DNA of 64,000 nucleotides, from NCBI GenBank assembly GCA_964610775.1, contig CAZSZC010000003.1, positions 1 through 64,000 on the forward strand, written 5' to 3'. Below are positions 14,698 through 24,414 of the stretch, piece by piece (the first letter of the stretch is position 1; every line of letters starts with the position of its first letter). Source of the DNA: CAZPWF01 sp964610775. Its GTDB lineage: Bacteria > Patescibacteriota > Saccharimonadia > Saccharimonadales > JACQNP01. The notes beneath the pieces are model-generated. The model saw only the letters and a program-made list of their open reading frames with translations. It was not told the DNA's origin and did not search any database. The position numbers and the translations under genes were made by a program.

Positions 14698-14711
14698 ACG
14701 CTTATTGTAGG

Positions 14712-15935
14712 TCAGTCAAGATTGCGAGGCAAGTGCTTACTTAATACGCGAGCGCCGTTTTTGGTTAAACAGACGTCGTCTTCAATCCGAATACCTATCG
14801 ACTCTTCTGGAATATAGATACCCGGTTCGACCGTAAGAACCATACCCTCCTGAAGTGGCAAATCGTAATCTCCAACATCGTGGGTATCTAGCCCTAAAAA
14901 GTGTGACGTCGCGTGAGGATAATACTTTCTCACAGATTGTCTATCTATATCTTTAATAATTCCAAGCTCATTAAGTTTTTGACCCATGTACTTCTCGACG
15001 AGCTGTTCATATTCTTTTACGATTGTACCGGGTTTTAGGATTGATAATGCGTAATCCTGCACATCTAAAACTGAATCATAAACCTTGCTGAAACGTGAGC
15101 TTGGTTTTGTGAGTGAATAGGTACGGGTGATATCGCTGGCATAAAGACTATACTCTGCACCTACATCAATAAGGACCGAGCAGCCATCAAGTGGCTGGTT
15201 ATTTTTCACATAATGTAGCGTGCAGGCATTTATACCACTAGCCACAATCGGCTGGTACGCATGGACAACTCCTCGCATTGCAAATTGTTTATTTATTTCC
15301 ATAACAATTTGCTCCTCGTTGTTGTAGCTGGAAAGCATACTTCTAACACTACTTAACGCTATTGCTGTATTTTCTATAGCTAACTCTATTGCCTTTAACT
15401 CATTTGGTTGTTTTATGCATCTGAGCTTTCCTAAGTGTGGACGGATATCTTTAATTTTATATTTTGCAAACTCAGTTAATCGAGTCGCCAACCTAGCTCG
15501 GGCCGGGTTTGTATAGAGCTGATGCCGTAAATCATATGCGTCGGGCGGAGGAGTCGCATAGACAAATTTCGTGGAATTAAGAATGTCTCTAAGTTTCTTC
15601 CAACCTTCTTGCTCGCCAACAATGCTTTTTATTCCTGATTTGAGAATTGTTGCTGCAATATCAACACTCCCATCAAAAGCTCGTTGTATATCATCTTTTT
15701 CGGCAACAATAAGGTATTCTTTGTTGCGCGAAAGTACCAGAGCAATATCAGGTTCATCTATGCCCGTTAGATACCAAAAATTACTGTCCTGTCGAAATGG
15801 AAATGCTATATCACTATTTCGCTGCATCAAGCCATTACCGGTTAGTACGATAACTGCATTATCTTCAATCAAACCTAGTAATCGCTGACGATTATTAATA
15901 AAAAAATCTGCTGAGAATAACTGTGTGTCAGGCAT
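14712..15935 (-). CDS. pepP: Xaa-Pro aminopeptidase (M24 family)
   Basis: This 407-residue enzyme removes N-terminal residues preceding proline. An AMP_N domain (residues ~5-130, FPFRQDSNFWYLTGIDEPD) precedes the pita-bread M24 domain. Metal ligands are visible: DVGAEYSLYASDITRTY (two Asp), ATSHFLGLDTHDVGD (His), VEPGIYI and GIRIEDDVCL (two Glu). The length matches E. coli PepP. It overlaps the uvrC stop by 8 bp, so the two are translated together. With the solute-binding protein in the same operon it could support peptide use; that link is inference. Confidence 0.93.
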   Translation of the reverse strand: MPDTQLFSADFFINNRQRLLGLIEDNAVIVLTGNGLMQRNSDIAFPFRQDSNFWYLTGIDEPDIALVLSRNKEYLIVAEKDDIQRAFDGSVDIAATILKSGIKSIVGEQEGWKKLRDILNSTKFVYATPPPDAYDLRHQLYTNPARARLATRLTEFAKYKIKDIRPHLGKLRCIKQPNELKAIELAIENTAIALSSVRSMLSSYNNEEQIVMEINKQFAMRGVVHAYQPIVASGINACTLHYVKNNQPLDGCSVLIDVGAEYSLYASDITRTYSLTKPSSRFSKVYDSVLDVQDYALSILKPGTIVKEYEQLVEKYMGQKLNELGIIKDIDRQSVRKYYPHATSHFLGLDTHDVGDYDLPLQEGMVLTVEPGIYIPEESIGIRIEDDVCLTKNGARVLSKHLPRNLD

Positions 15936-17436
15936 TGATACTATCTATCTTATTTAAATATTGTTTTAGTATAGCGGCTTTGTGATTACCGACAACCTTT
16001 GCTATTTCTGCTTCAGGAGCTCCCATAACAGCTTTAACGCTACCAAAATTACGAATTAACTTCTTACGAGTCGTTGGGCCAATAGATGGAATGTCGTCCA
16101 TAATACTACTAGTTTGTCTTTTTGACTTCAAAACTGAATGATAACTGACAGCAAAACGATGAGATTCATCCCTAACGCGCTGCAAAAGCTTAACCACAGG
16201 CATAGAATGCGGCAAGCTCACTATAGTAAATGGGCCCGAATGCTTAATTATGACTTCTTTGCCATTAGTAAATTCTCCATTAAGCTGCACGTGAGACTCA
16301 CTATGAATAACAACCTCTTCCTGTCTCTTTGCTAAACCAATAATAGGCAGCGTAACACCTTGATCTCGACAAGCTTTTATTGCAGCGGAAAGCTGACCTT
16401 TGCCACCATCAATCAAGAATAGATCTGGAAGCGTCCATTTTTTAGTATTCTGTCTTTTTAAACGACGATTCATGACCTCGTTTATATGTATGAAGTCGTC
16501 ATTGCCTGCTATTCGCATTTTAAACTTTCGATATTGGTCTTTAGCCGGCGCTCCATTAATAAAAACCACCATGCTGGCGACAGTATCGCTGCCTTGCATA
16601 TGGCTAATATCATAACCTTCGATACGTCGGGGTATTTTTGTTAACGACAATAAGCTACTGAGCTCATATAGACCCTGGTCTTTGCTAAGATCTAAAGCTT
16701 CTCGATCACTAAATACGATTTGTTTTTTAAGCTCTTTTAGTGATCTGAGTTGGTTGCGTAAAACGGCAGCTTTTTCAAAATCCTGCTTCTGTGCAGCTTC
16801 TTTCATTTCGCGATCCAGTTCATCCAATAACTGCCTACGATTACCTTTCAGATACTGCTTAAGCCGGCTAAGATCTTTTCTATAGTCCTCGAGACTTGTT
16901 TTCCCTTCTTCGATCCCAGGACATAGACCCAGCTGATACTGAAGACAAGCCCTTTTTGGAGACACCACATGTGTCGAGTAGGGGAAGGTTCTTCTTAAAT
17001 ACTTCAATGCCTTGCGTACAGCAACTGTGCTTAGGTATGGCCCAAAATATTCTGCACCATCATCCAACGGACGGCGAGTTGTGGTTACGGTTGGATGATT
17101 ACTAGTGTAAGAAATTCTCACGTATACTTGACTCTTGTCGTCACGCAGTAAAATGTTGTATTTAGGCATGTTTCTTCGAATTTGTTCCGCCTCTAAGAAA
17201 AGGGCATCTAGTTCGGTCTCAACTACTATCCAATCAACATCCGAAATATCATTAACAAGTGCGTCTGTTTTTGCATCACGCATGCGACTCTTTTGAAAAT
17301 ATTGTCTTACTCTATTACGAAGGTTTGCCGCTTTACCTATGTAGATAATTTCACCTTTGGCGTCCTTGTAGAAATACACTCCCGGATCGACGGGGAGTGT
17401 ACTGAGTTTGTTCTCGAGCTCTTGGCTCTTTCTCAT
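15928..17436 (-). CDS. uvrC: Excinuclease ABC subunit C
   Basis: UvrC makes the two incisions in nucleotide excision repair with UvrA and UvrB. The 502-residue protein has the GIY-YIG nuclease domain (GVYFYKDAKGEIIYIGKAAN, residues ~19-38), the UVR motif (EMKEAAQKQDFEKAAVLRNQ, ~210-229), and the RNase H-like 3'-side nuclease (GYDISHMQGSDTVASMVVF and LIDGGKGQLSAA). One C-terminal helix-hairpin-helix region (DDIPSIGPTTRKKL) follows. It is about 100 residues shorter than E. coli UvrC but keeps all catalytic parts. uvrA is at 24415; uvrB is not in the window. Confidence 0.96.
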   Translation of the reverse strand: MRKSQELENKLSTLPVDPGVYFYKDAKGEIIYIGKAANLRNRVRQYFQKSRMRDAKTDALVNDISDVDWIVVETELDALFLEAEQIRRNMPKYNILLRDDKSQVYVRISYTSNHPTVTTTRRPLDDGAEYFGPYLSTVAVRKALKYLRRTFPYSTHVVSPKRACLQYQLGLCPGIEEGKTSLEDYRKDLSRLKQYLKGNRRQLLDELDREMKEAAQKQDFEKAAVLRNQLRSLKELKKQIVFSDREALDLSKDQGLYELSSLLSLTKIPRRIEGYDISHMQGSDTVASMVVFINGAPAKDQYRKFKMRIAGNDDFIHINEVMNRRLKRQNTKKWTLPDLFLIDGGKGQLSAAIKACRDQGVTLPIIGLAKRQEEVVIHSESHVQLNGEFTNGKEVIIKHSGPFTIVSLPHSMPVVKLLQRVRDESHRFAVSYHSVLKSKRQTSSIMDDIPSIGPTTRKKLIRNFGSVKAVMGAPEAEIAKVVGNHKAAILKQYLNKIDSINA

Positions 17437-17963
17437 GACTTTGTATATTTCCTCATCATACGAGTCTCGAAATGCCGGGTATGAAAAAGCCTATCAAGAA
17501 TGTTATCTTTACCCATTTTATCTACCCACACAGCTTTGAGGCCAGCTCTATTCGCTCCGTAAATATCGGCTACTAGTTTATCGCCAACCATAGCAATTTC
17601 CGATGGTTTGGCCTGAAAATGATTAATGACCCTTGCAAAGAAGCCCTTTGCTGGTTTTCGCAACAATAGAGACGCGCGAATAACTTTAGCATTTAAGTCC
17701 TCCCCGATATCTCCCAGATCATTAGTAATTCGATTACTTGCAATACAAGTTCCATCAAAAATTTGGAGTTCACGCTGTAGAAATTGTTTTGCTTTTTCTT
17801 CCATTTTTTTACCACGCGAACTTACTAGTGTACTATCAGCATCAAAAGCAATATATTTTATGCCCTGTTTCTTTAATAGCTTAAAATCTATATCAAATAT
17901 TGAAGTCGCCATGAAATCTGGCACAAACATAGGTGTATCATGTTGTCTATTTAGCGCTCTCAC
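17433..17963 (-). CDS. YqeG-like HAD phosphatase
   Basis: This 176-residue HAD-superfamily protein has motif I DADSTL (residues ~41-46), the motif II region CIASNR, and motif III/IV MVGDKLVADIYGANRAGL. This layout matches the YqeG HAD-IIIA group; related mitochondrial enzymes act on phosphatidylglycerophosphate, but the bacterial substrate is unsettled. The start is GTG, chosen because TATACT lies exactly 6 nt upstream. It opens the operon YqeG-like, uvrC, pepP, yvlD-like, secG, SBP, and its stop overlaps the uvrC start by 4 bp. Confidence 0.85.
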   Translation of the reverse strand: MRALNRQHDTPMFVPDFMATSIFDIDFKLLKKQGIKYIAFDADSTLVSSRGKKMEEKAKQFLQRELQIFDGTCIASNRITNDLGDIGEDLNAKVIRASLLLRKPAKGFFARVINHFQAKPSEIAMVGDKLVADIYGANRAGLKAVWVDKMGKDNILDRLFHTRHFETRMMRKYTKS

Positions 17964-17969
17964 ACTAAC

Positions 17970-17975
17970 AGTATA
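17970..17975 (-). promoter_or_regulatory. -10 box, leaderless GTG start of the YqeG-uvrC operon
   Basis: TATACT ends 6 nt before the GTG at 17963. The whole intergenic space to trhO is 21 nt. Confidence 0.55.
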
Positions 17976-17984
17976 AACAATGGT

Positions 17985-18863
17985 TTAAGAAATAGCTGCA
18001 ACAGATATACAGTTATCACAATATTCTTGATCTGCACAATCCTGACACACTAAAACAAGTTTATTACAGGCAACATTATTACAGTTAACAAAGTTACTTG
18101 TTTTGGCTTCGCAATGTACGCACTCACCGATGTCCTTGCTGTCACTACTAAAGGAGGTGGTCATTCTATTATCAAAAATATAAAGCTTACCTTCCCACTC
18201 GCCATCGTCGGCAAATTTCTCACCATATTTCACAATACCTCCATCTATTTGATAGACATCTTTGAAGCCACGATTTTTCATCAGTGCACTGAGAATTTCA
18301 CAACGAACACCGCCCGTACAGTAGGTAACAACAGGTTTATCTTTAATATCATTGTATTTTGAGCTCTCTAATTCGTTAATGAAGTCTCTGGTTGTCTCAG
18401 TATCGGGTACAACAGCGTTCTTAAACTTACCGATTTTGGCTTCATATGCGTTACGCCCATCGAAGAAGACCACATCTTTTTTTTCTTTCATAAGTTTATG
18501 AACTTCTTCGGGCTTTAGGTGCTTGCCACCACCAACTACGCCAGTTTGATCAACTTTTATTTCATCCGGAACACCAAACGCAACAATTTCTGGCCTAACT
18601 TTGACACTGAGCCTAGGAAAATCACTAGCTCCACCCGTACTCCACTTATAAGTTATTCCTTTGAATATTTCGGTTTTGTTCATTGCGCTTTTGTAAGCCC
18701 TAAGAGAGTCAAGCGAACCACCTAATGTGCCATTAATGCCATGTTTAGAAACAATAATTCTTCCCTTTAATTCAAGACGCTCACACAACTCACGTTGCCA
18801 CAATTTAGTCATCTCTGGATCAGAGACGGGTATGAATTTGTAATATAGTATAACTTTTTCCAC
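17985..18863 (-). CDS. trhO: tRNA uridine(34) hydroxylase TrhO (rhodanese family)
   Basis: TrhO (YceA) hydroxylates U34 at C5 in tRNAs that read NNU/NNA codons. The 292-residue protein has the N-terminal acylphosphatase-like domain (RIIVSKHGINGTLGG), the rhodanese domain with active-site loop CTGGVRCE (about residues 181-188), and a cysteine-rich C-terminal tail with CxxC pairs (CVHCEAK, CQDCADQEYCDNC). The start is GTG, supported by TAGAAT at 6 nt upstream. mnmA (40849) and a cysteine desulfurase (56396) in the window also point to U34 modification. Confidence 0.93.
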   Translation of the reverse strand: MEKVILYYKFIPVSDPEMTKLWQRELCERLELKGRIIVSKHGINGTLGGSLDSLRAYKSAMNKTEIFKGITYKWSTGGASDFPRLSVKVRPEIVAFGVPDEIKVDQTGVVGGGKHLKPEEVHKLMKEKKDVVFFDGRNAYEAKIGKFKNAVVPDTETTRDFINELESSKYNDIKDKPVVTYCTGGVRCEILSALMKNRGFKDVYQIDGGIVKYGEKFADDGEWEGKLYIFDNRMTTSFSSDSKDIGECVHCEAKTSNFVNCNNVACNKLVLVCQDCADQEYCDNCISVAAIS

Positions 18864-18869
18864 ATGCCT

Positions 18870-18875
18870 ATTCTA
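18870..18875 (-). promoter_or_regulatory. -10 box, leaderless GTG start of trhO
   Basis: TAGAAT ends 6 nt before the GTG at 18863. An out-of-frame ATG lies in between. Confidence 0.5.
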
Positions 18876-18888
18876 CACTAGTGCGGTA

Positions 18889-20688
18889 TTATTTCAGCAA
18901 GATTACCGCAATTATAATTACTATCCCCACTATCGCAGCACTTATCACTGTTTTATTAATGATCGATTTATTTTTGGTCTTGTATGGATTCTCGAACAAT
19001 GCACTTACATCTGGCGACATTTTTTCTCGATCAATAACATCTGGCTTATTAGCACTATTATCAGGAAGAGACAAAGTATCTACCGTAGCTATGGTGTCGT
19101 TTTCTCCATCGGTATGATGTTGTTGTGTATCATATTTTTTTTCGTATCCTTTTTCAGGATTATATGTCAATATTTCCAAGCGTTCTGGGAGGATTATTTT
19201 TTCACCGGCGACATAAGCTTTAACAGATTCTCGAAGTTCTTGGCGAGAAAGCTCACCATTATCATACAACGATCTCAAGCTCCTATTCTCAACTTGAATT
19301 GTCTCAGCCATACTCAATAACATCGGTAAACTCAATTGAGCAACAGCTTTGGGTGAAAGCTTTTTTTCTTTGTTTTCAATCGTCTCCTTTTCCTGATGGA
19401 CATCTTGTCGGTTAGATTCGACTCGGGATTGCTTATCTTTTTCCTGTTCAATTTCCGCTGGAGCGTTAACCTCGGGCTTTGGTTTTGGGATTACAATTTC
19501 TTCACTTTTTGTAGGTCGTTCAACCACCGGTTTAGTTTCTTCAGTTTTCTTTCTTGTGTTTTCATTTTTCAAAACTTGGATTTTTTCGGCTTGTTTCTGT
19601 GAATGTTGGCCAGTCGTTTCAAATTGCTTGGCCGCTAAAGCACGGACCTCCATTTCCTTACTAGCTATGGATTGTTGCAAATCCTTAACTTCCTTCTCTA
19701 ATTTCTCCTGAACTGGTAGTAGGCGTTTTTCAGTCTTTATTCGTCCACGGCGACGACCAATCATATAGCCAACAATACCGCCAAGTAATAAATCTCTTGA
19801 TCGTTGCCGACGATCCATAACATTATTTAATTGATTAATATTAGGGCTAGCTACCGGTATAGCATTGGGGTTTAGAGGTATGGGATTGAAATTAATATTT
19901 GAGCCCAAAGGAGGAGCTCCCCCCGCAGCCGCGCCACCTCCTAATGTTGTCGGTGGGATAGGGGGCAGGGGCGGTTGGGCACCTCCTGCCGACGATGGAC
20001 CGGTCGGTGGCACTCTAGGTGGAGGTGCTGAAGCGGGTGTATTGTTAGTCTGATTCGTGGGCGGCGGGGCGGTTGTTGTTTTTTCTTCGTCGTCTTCAAC
20101 TACTTCACTATCAGTTTCAATATTTTGTTCAATTTCGTTACTATCTTCATCGATAATTTCATCAACATCCTCTAGGGTCGAATCCGCAATTGGTTCAATA
20201 TCTAGCTCTTGTGCAGTTGTAGATACTACATCCTCAAGAATCTCATCGTTAATATCCCCAATTTCACCAATACGGTTATTGAGTTCAGACAAGAATAGAA
20301 CACTGGCGGCACTTTCGGCCTCCTCTAGCGATTCAGGAATTGCATTTTCTAGTTCGTTGCGAGCATCTTGCTCAACCGCAGACACGTATGTGCTCGCCGC
20401 CTCAGCTCGCTCATCTTTTTCTAATTCTTCTGGCGGCGCGAGTTCGGCTTTATTGGCATCTCTTTCCTTTTCAGGTTTTTGTGTCTCTACTATTGGCAAT
20501 GTGGTTTTTGGGCTGTGCTCCTTTTTATCTTCTGGGGGTTGTTCCGACAAAAAAAGTGGTATTTTTTTGCGTTTTTCTGGCTTCTTTTCCTTTTTCTCAG
20601 AACTTTTTTCGGTTTCGACAAAACTATCAAACTTTCGTTTCATATTCTCATCTTTGTCTGATGAATCATTGTCACCACGGAATTCCAT
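18889..20688 (-). CDS. Large low-complexity membrane-anchored protein
   Basis: This 599-residue protein has no recognised domain. The first ~210 residues are highly charged (KEKKPEKRKK, then acidic stretches). A proline-rich linker follows (PPPRVPPTGPSSAGG). Next comes a short hydrophobic glycine segment (LLLGGIVGYMIGRRRGR, about 300-316), then a long charged coiled coil (~320-500). A C-terminal membrane helix (VISAAIVGIVIIIAVILL) ends at the last residue, as in tail-anchored proteins. TAAAAT lies exactly 6 nt before the ATG. Like the protein at 730-2010 it combines disordered acidic sequence with a membrane span. The role is unknown; envelope organisation is a guess. Confidence 0.75.
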   Translation of the reverse strand: MEFRGDNDSSDKDENMKRKFDSFVETEKSSEKKEKKPEKRKKIPLFLSEQPPEDKKEHSPKTTLPIVETQKPEKERDANKAELAPPEELEKDERAEAASTYVSAVEQDARNELENAIPESLEEAESAASVLFLSELNNRIGEIGDINDEILEDVVSTTAQELDIEPIADSTLEDVDEIIDEDSNEIEQNIETDSEVVEDDEEKTTTAPPPTNQTNNTPASAPPPRVPPTGPSSAGGAQPPLPPIPPTTLGGGAAAGGAPPLGSNINFNPIPLNPNAIPVASPNINQLNNVMDRRQRSRDLLLGGIVGYMIGRRRGRIKTEKRLLPVQEKLEKEVKDLQQSIASKEMEVRALAAKQFETTGQHSQKQAEKIQVLKNENTRKKTEETKPVVERPTKSEEIVIPKPKPEVNAPAEIEQEKDKQSRVESNRQDVHQEKETIENKEKKLSPKAVAQLSLPMLLSMAETIQVENRSLRSLYDNGELSRQELRESVKAYVAGEKIILPERLEILTYNPEKGYEKKYDTQQHHTDGENDTIATVDTLSLPDNSANKPDVIDREKMSPDVSALFENPYKTKNKSIINKTVISAAIVGIVIIIAVILLK

Positions 20689-20694
20689 ATTGTT

Positions 20695-20700
20695 ATTTTA
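20695..20700 (-). promoter_or_regulatory. -10 box, leaderless start of the 599-residue protein
   Basis: TAAAAT ends 6 nt before the ATG at 20688. Confidence 0.5.
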
Positions 20701-20933
20701 ACCAACAGCAGCACATAACAGAAACTTATATGTGTATATAATAATGATTTGCATAATTACAAAAACTTTGGTAACATTGTTGCAATATTTACAAACTAAG
20801 GGAAAGGCGTCAAAAAAATGAGTATTCTGATGGCACTGTACGGTTTTGATGTCGCTATGGCACTCTAGCCGCCCTACAAACAGAATAAAAATTTAACCAA
20901 CCAACAACGCATGGATAAGGAGGTCCATGTGCT

Positions 20934-22712
20934 ATGAAAAAATCACGATCAACAAATAAGCAAACTTTGCGACTATTCTGGCGCTTTACCAGACCATATA
21001 AGCCATACTTTTTGGTTGGAACAATTGGTGCTGGTCTTGGGATTATTGTCCAAGATATCATCCCACCAGTAATTATCGCCAAAGCATTTAATCTACTACA
21101 AACAGCTCCATCGGGCAGCCTGAAATTTGCTGACTTTAGCTGGTATCTTCTAATTTACTTGGTTTGTATGATTGTAGGCACTATTGTTTGGCGAGCACAA
21201 GTATGGTTCGTGTGGCAATACGAAGTAAGAGCGATTAGAGACATTGCTATTCATATTTTTGACCACCTTCAAAAAATGGGTTCGACTTTCCATGCCAATC
21301 GGTTTGGTGGTTCACTTGTCTCACAGACCAATAAATTCCTTGGAGCCTATGAACGTACCATGGACGAATTTACTTGGAGCGTAACAACAGGTATCGTGGC
21401 ATTCATTGCCTCTTTGGCGGTATTAATAGCTACTGCACCTTGGTATGCCCTAGTATTTGCAGTTGTTAGTTGCGCTTACTTCTACATCATGTACCAAAGA
21501 ACCATGAAAACTATGAAGTACGATCGTGCATTGGCAAGCAGCGAAAGCGATAGAACTGCAAAATTGGCTGACATGATTACAAATGTTTCGGCAGTTACAA
21601 CTTATGCGGGCGAAACGCATGAGAAGAAGCTATTTACAAAACAAGCAAACACAACTACAAAAAAATACTTTGAGCTGCTGGGACAAGTCATGATAAACGA
21701 TGCCCTGAGTCACACAATGACAAATTCAATCGGCATGCTGGCGTTTTTGTCCGGTATTGTTGCTATAACAGTTTTTCATAGTCCTGCGGGAGTTTTGTTT
21801 TTGGCAGTAAATTACACGATGCAGCTGACACGTAGGCTTTGGGAATCTAACCGAGTACTGCGTAATTTCAACCGAGCATTTGGTGACGCAACTGACATGA
21901 CGCAGATCCTAGACCTAAAGTCTGATATAAAAGATGCTGCCAATGCGCCAGCAATTCGTCAGAGTCGTGGAGATATAGCCATAAGTAATGTTGATTTCTT
22001 CTACCCTGACCAAAAGGGTAAACTCCTATTCGAAAAGCTTAACCTGCACATCAAGCCGGGAGAAAAAGTTGGTTTAGTCGGTAAAAGTGGTAGCGGTAAA
22101 ACAACCTTGACCAAGCTGTTACTCAGATTGCTCGATATTAGCGATGGTCAAATAGCAATTGACGGACAAGATATTTCCAAAGTCACCCAAACATCGTTGC
22201 GCAATAGCATAGCCTACGTACCACAAGAACCATTAATGTTCCATCGCACAATCGCAGAAAATATAAATTACGGCAATCCAGATGCAAGCCAGGAAGAAGT
22301 TATTGCAGTTGCCAAAATGGCTAATGCTCATGAGTTCATTAATGAGCTTAGTGATGGCTATAATACATTGGTAGGCGAAAGAGGCGTTAAGCTAAGCGGT
22401 GGCCAAAGACAGCGTATTGCTATTGCTAGAGCAATGCTCAAGAATGCACCTATACTACTGCTTGATGAGGCTACAAGTGCTTTAGATAGTGAAAGTGAGA
22501 TACTTATTCAAGATGCATTATGGAAGCTCATGGAGGGCAGGACAGCTATTGTTATCGCCCACAGACTGAGCACTATTCAAAAAATGGATAGAATCATAGT
22601 CATGGACAATGGAGAAATAGTTGAACAAGGCACGCACAAAGAACTAACGCGGTCTGGTGGTATCTACTCAGAGCTATGGTCACACCAATCGGGTGGATTT
22701 ATAGAAGACTAA
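20934..22712 (+). CDS. ABC exporter, fused permease and ATPase (MsbA/MdlB type)
   Basis: This 592-residue half-transporter has an ABC type-1 membrane domain of six helices (residues ~20-310) and a nucleotide-binding domain. In the latter are Walker A GKSGSGKT, Q-loop VPQEPLMFH, signature LSGGQRQRIAIARAM, Walker B ILLLDEATSALD and switch His IAHRLSTI. It should work as a homodimer and export a lipid, peptide or drug. The start is well fixed by AAGGAGGT (20917-20924), one of the strongest Shine-Dalgarno sites in the window. It stands alone on the plus strand. Confidence 0.93.
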   Translation: MKKSRSTNKQTLRLFWRFTRPYKPYFLVGTIGAGLGIIVQDIIPPVIIAKAFNLLQTAPSGSLKFADFSWYLLIYLVCMIVGTIVWRAQVWFVWQYEVRAIRDIAIHIFDHLQKMGSTFHANRFGGSLVSQTNKFLGAYERTMDEFTWSVTTGIVAFIASLAVLIATAPWYALVFAVVSCAYFYIMYQRTMKTMKYDRALASSESDRTAKLADMITNVSAVTTYAGETHEKKLFTKQANTTTKKYFELLGQVMINDALSHTMTNSIGMLAFLSGIVAITVFHSPAGVLFLAVNYTMQLTRRLWESNRVLRNFNRAFGDATDMTQILDLKSDIKDAANAPAIRQSRGDIAISNVDFFYPDQKGKLLFEKLNLHIKPGEKVGLVGKSGSGKTTLTKLLLRLLDISDGQIAIDGQDISKVTQTSLRNSIAYVPQEPLMFHRTIAENINYGNPDASQEEVIAVAKMANAHEFINELSDGYNTLVGERGVKLSGGQRQRIAIARAMLKNAPILLLDEATSALDSESEILIQDALWKLMEGRTAIVIAHRLSTIQKMDRIIVMDNGEIVEQGTHKELTRSGGIYSELWSHQSGGFIED

Positions 22713-22713
22713 T

Positions 22714-23367
22714 TTATGCCTTGGTCTCTTCTTCGACTGAAGCTTCTGTTGATTCGGCAGCAGCTTCAGTCGTTTCCTCGGCTTCTTCTGCAGATTCTTC
22801 ACTCATCTGAGCCTTAGTTTCTTCAACAACCGCAATGGTGGTTTCTGGATCAGTCAAAACGGTCACACCACTAGGTAGTTCCAGGTCAGAAATATGCAGC
22901 TTGTCACCTATGTCAGCTAATTTACTTGCATCAACAACTAGCTGATCCGGCAAGTCTTTTGGAAATGCCTCTAATTCAACTTGGGATACATTTGTAATTA
23001 TCATTAGTCCGGCTTTTTCGGCAGGTATTTCACCCTCTAGTACAACCGGCACCTCTGTCTGAACTTTCTCGTTTTGCTTAATAGCCTGGAATACAACGTG
23101 CTGTATGGTGTGCTTCTTTGGTTCGAAATCAACTTGTTTAATAATAGCTAGGTGATCTTTTTCACCAACCTTAAGCTGCACGGCATGGTGTTTGCCTGCT
23201 TTTTGGTAAACCCTGTTTAGCTCTACGAAATTCCCGAAAACTAATATTGATGGATTGCCGTGATCATGTATGACAGCTGGTACGCTACCAGAGCGCCTAA
23301 GCGCATTTAAACCCTTGCGAACCGTTTCTCTCTTTTGTAGTTCCACCGTGATATCCTGATTAGACAT
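22714..23367 (-). CDS. rplY: 50S ribosomal protein L25/CTC
   Basis: L25 binds 5S rRNA. The 217-residue protein is the two-domain CTC form: an L25 domain (VELQKRETVRKGLNALRRSG, then a TL5-like beta domain with VVLEGEIPAEKAGLM and LEAFPKDLPDQLVVDAS). A long acidic, alanine-rich tail ends it (EEAEETTEAAAESTEAS). I place the start at ATG 23367, not at the upstream in-frame codon, because a strong AAGGAGGG lies just before it. Its stop is 1 nt from the end of the converging ABC exporter gene. Confidence 0.93.
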   Translation of the reverse strand: MSNQDITVELQKRETVRKGLNALRRSGSVPAVIHDHGNPSILVFGNFVELNRVYQKAGKHHAVQLKVGEKDHLAIIKQVDFEPKKHTIQHVVFQAIKQNEKVQTEVPVVLEGEIPAEKAGLMIITNVSQVELEAFPKDLPDQLVVDASKLADIGDKLHISDLELPSGVTVLTDPETTIAVVEETKAQMSEESAEEAEETTEAAAESTEASVEEETKA

Positions 23368-23461
23368 AAACCCTCCTTGTCGGTCATTCTTCAATATATA
23401 ACCCAATTATAGCAAATGATTGCTGGATTCTTTACCTTAAACGCGCTACTCTTTGTGTTAG

Positions 23462-24106
23462 ATGTTTGATATTAACAATCTTATCCAAAGCGGCGGTATA
23501 CTGTTAGTCGCCCTGATAGTATTTGCCGAATCCGGCTTATTAATTGGCTTTTTCCTGCCTGGCGACACCCTACTTTTAGGTGCCGGAATAATTGCATCAC
23601 AAGGAAAGATTTCCATCGGCTTATTGGTCTTAGCTGTCGTTCTAGCAGCGGTCTTGGGGGATAACGTTGGCTACAGCATAGGTCGACGAACTGGTCATAG
23701 AATATTCAAAAAAGAAGATGGGATATTATTTCAGAAAGAACATTTGCTTAGAGCCGAAGCTTTCTATGAAAAACACGGTGGCAAAACAATAATTTTGGCA
23801 CGCTTTGTACCTATAGTAAGAACCTTTGCACCACTAGTTGCTGGAGTTGGTAAAATGCCTCGAAAGCGCTTCATGTCATTCAATATAATCGGAGCCGTGC
23901 TATGGGGCGCAGGCATAACAATGCTCGGTTACTGGTTTGGTAGTAAAGTGCCTAATCTAGAGCACTACATTCAATATGTACTTATCGGCGTTATATTATT
24001 AAGCCTAGGATTTTCACTACTACACTTACTACGAGAAGAAAAAATCCGTCATGAGATTTGGCTCAAAATAAAAAAAATTGGACATATGTTTACATTGAAT
24101 AAATAA
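23462..24106 (+). CDS. DedA family membrane protein
   Basis: This 214-residue protein shows the DedA/SNARE-associated pattern: FAESGLLIGFFLPGDTLLLG near the N-terminus, the glycine-rich YSIGRRTGHRIFKKEDG loop, and the conserved ARFVPIVRTFAPLVAGVGKM re-entrant segment with its two arginines. DedA proteins take part in flipping polyprenyl phosphate or phospholipids. It is monocistronic on the plus strand, converging on the hypothetical gene at 24109 with a 2-nt gap. Confidence 0.9.
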   Translation: MFDINNLIQSGGILLVALIVFAESGLLIGFFLPGDTLLLGAGIIASQGKISIGLLVLAVVLAAVLGDNVGYSIGRRTGHRIFKKEDGILFQKEHLLRAEAFYEKHGGKTIILARFVPIVRTFAPLVAGVGKMPRKRFMSFNIIGAVLWGAGITMLGYWFGSKVPNLEHYIQYVLIGVILLSLGFSLLHLLREEKIRHEIWLKIKKIGHMFTLNK

Positions 24107-24108
24107 AC

Positions 24109-24408
24109 CTAGGCAACTTTTTTATCAATATCACCGATAGCCAAGTAACGCTGCGCATCTTCAGGCGATTCTTTTAGAAATAATACTGCCGCATCAATTT
24201 CATATGCCAGTATATTGTCCTCCACTACTATATTTACCATTTGCTGTAAAGCTAACCGCGCCTGAACTAAAAGTAAATCGAGAGCATCATTTTTGGAATC
24301 CAGCATTAAGTCTACTAACCTAAGGAACTCTCTATCGTGCTTCAACAAATCGGCAAACTCTGGGTTGATTTGTTGCCAGTCGGCCTGAGTAAGTGGTCTC
24401 GTGGGCAT
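24109..24408 (-). CDS. Small helical hypothetical protein
   Basis: This 99-residue soluble protein has no recognised domain and is predicted mostly helical, with many leucines (FLRLVDLMLDSKNDALDLLLVQARLALQ). It begins 6 nt after the uvrA stop on the same strand and is probably cotranscribed with uvrA. Nothing in the sequence shows an active site. It may be a small adaptor or regulator. Confidence 0.6.
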   Translation of the reverse strand: MPTRPLTQADWQQINPEFADLLKHDREFLRLVDLMLDSKNDALDLLLVQARLALQQMVNIVVEDNILAYEIDAAVLFLKESPEDAQRYLAIGDIDKKVA

Positions 24409-24414
24409 AAGTTT

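Noticed and set aside
20057..20741. Ser-rich plus-strand open frames opposite the 599-residue protein
   Set aside because: The Ser-rich composition is the reverse reading of the acidic/Lys low-complexity region of the minus-strand gene.
23368..23406. Upstream in-frame start of L25 giving 13 more residues
   Set aside because: A strong AAGGAGGG lies immediately before the internal ATG at 23367, and the family starts there.
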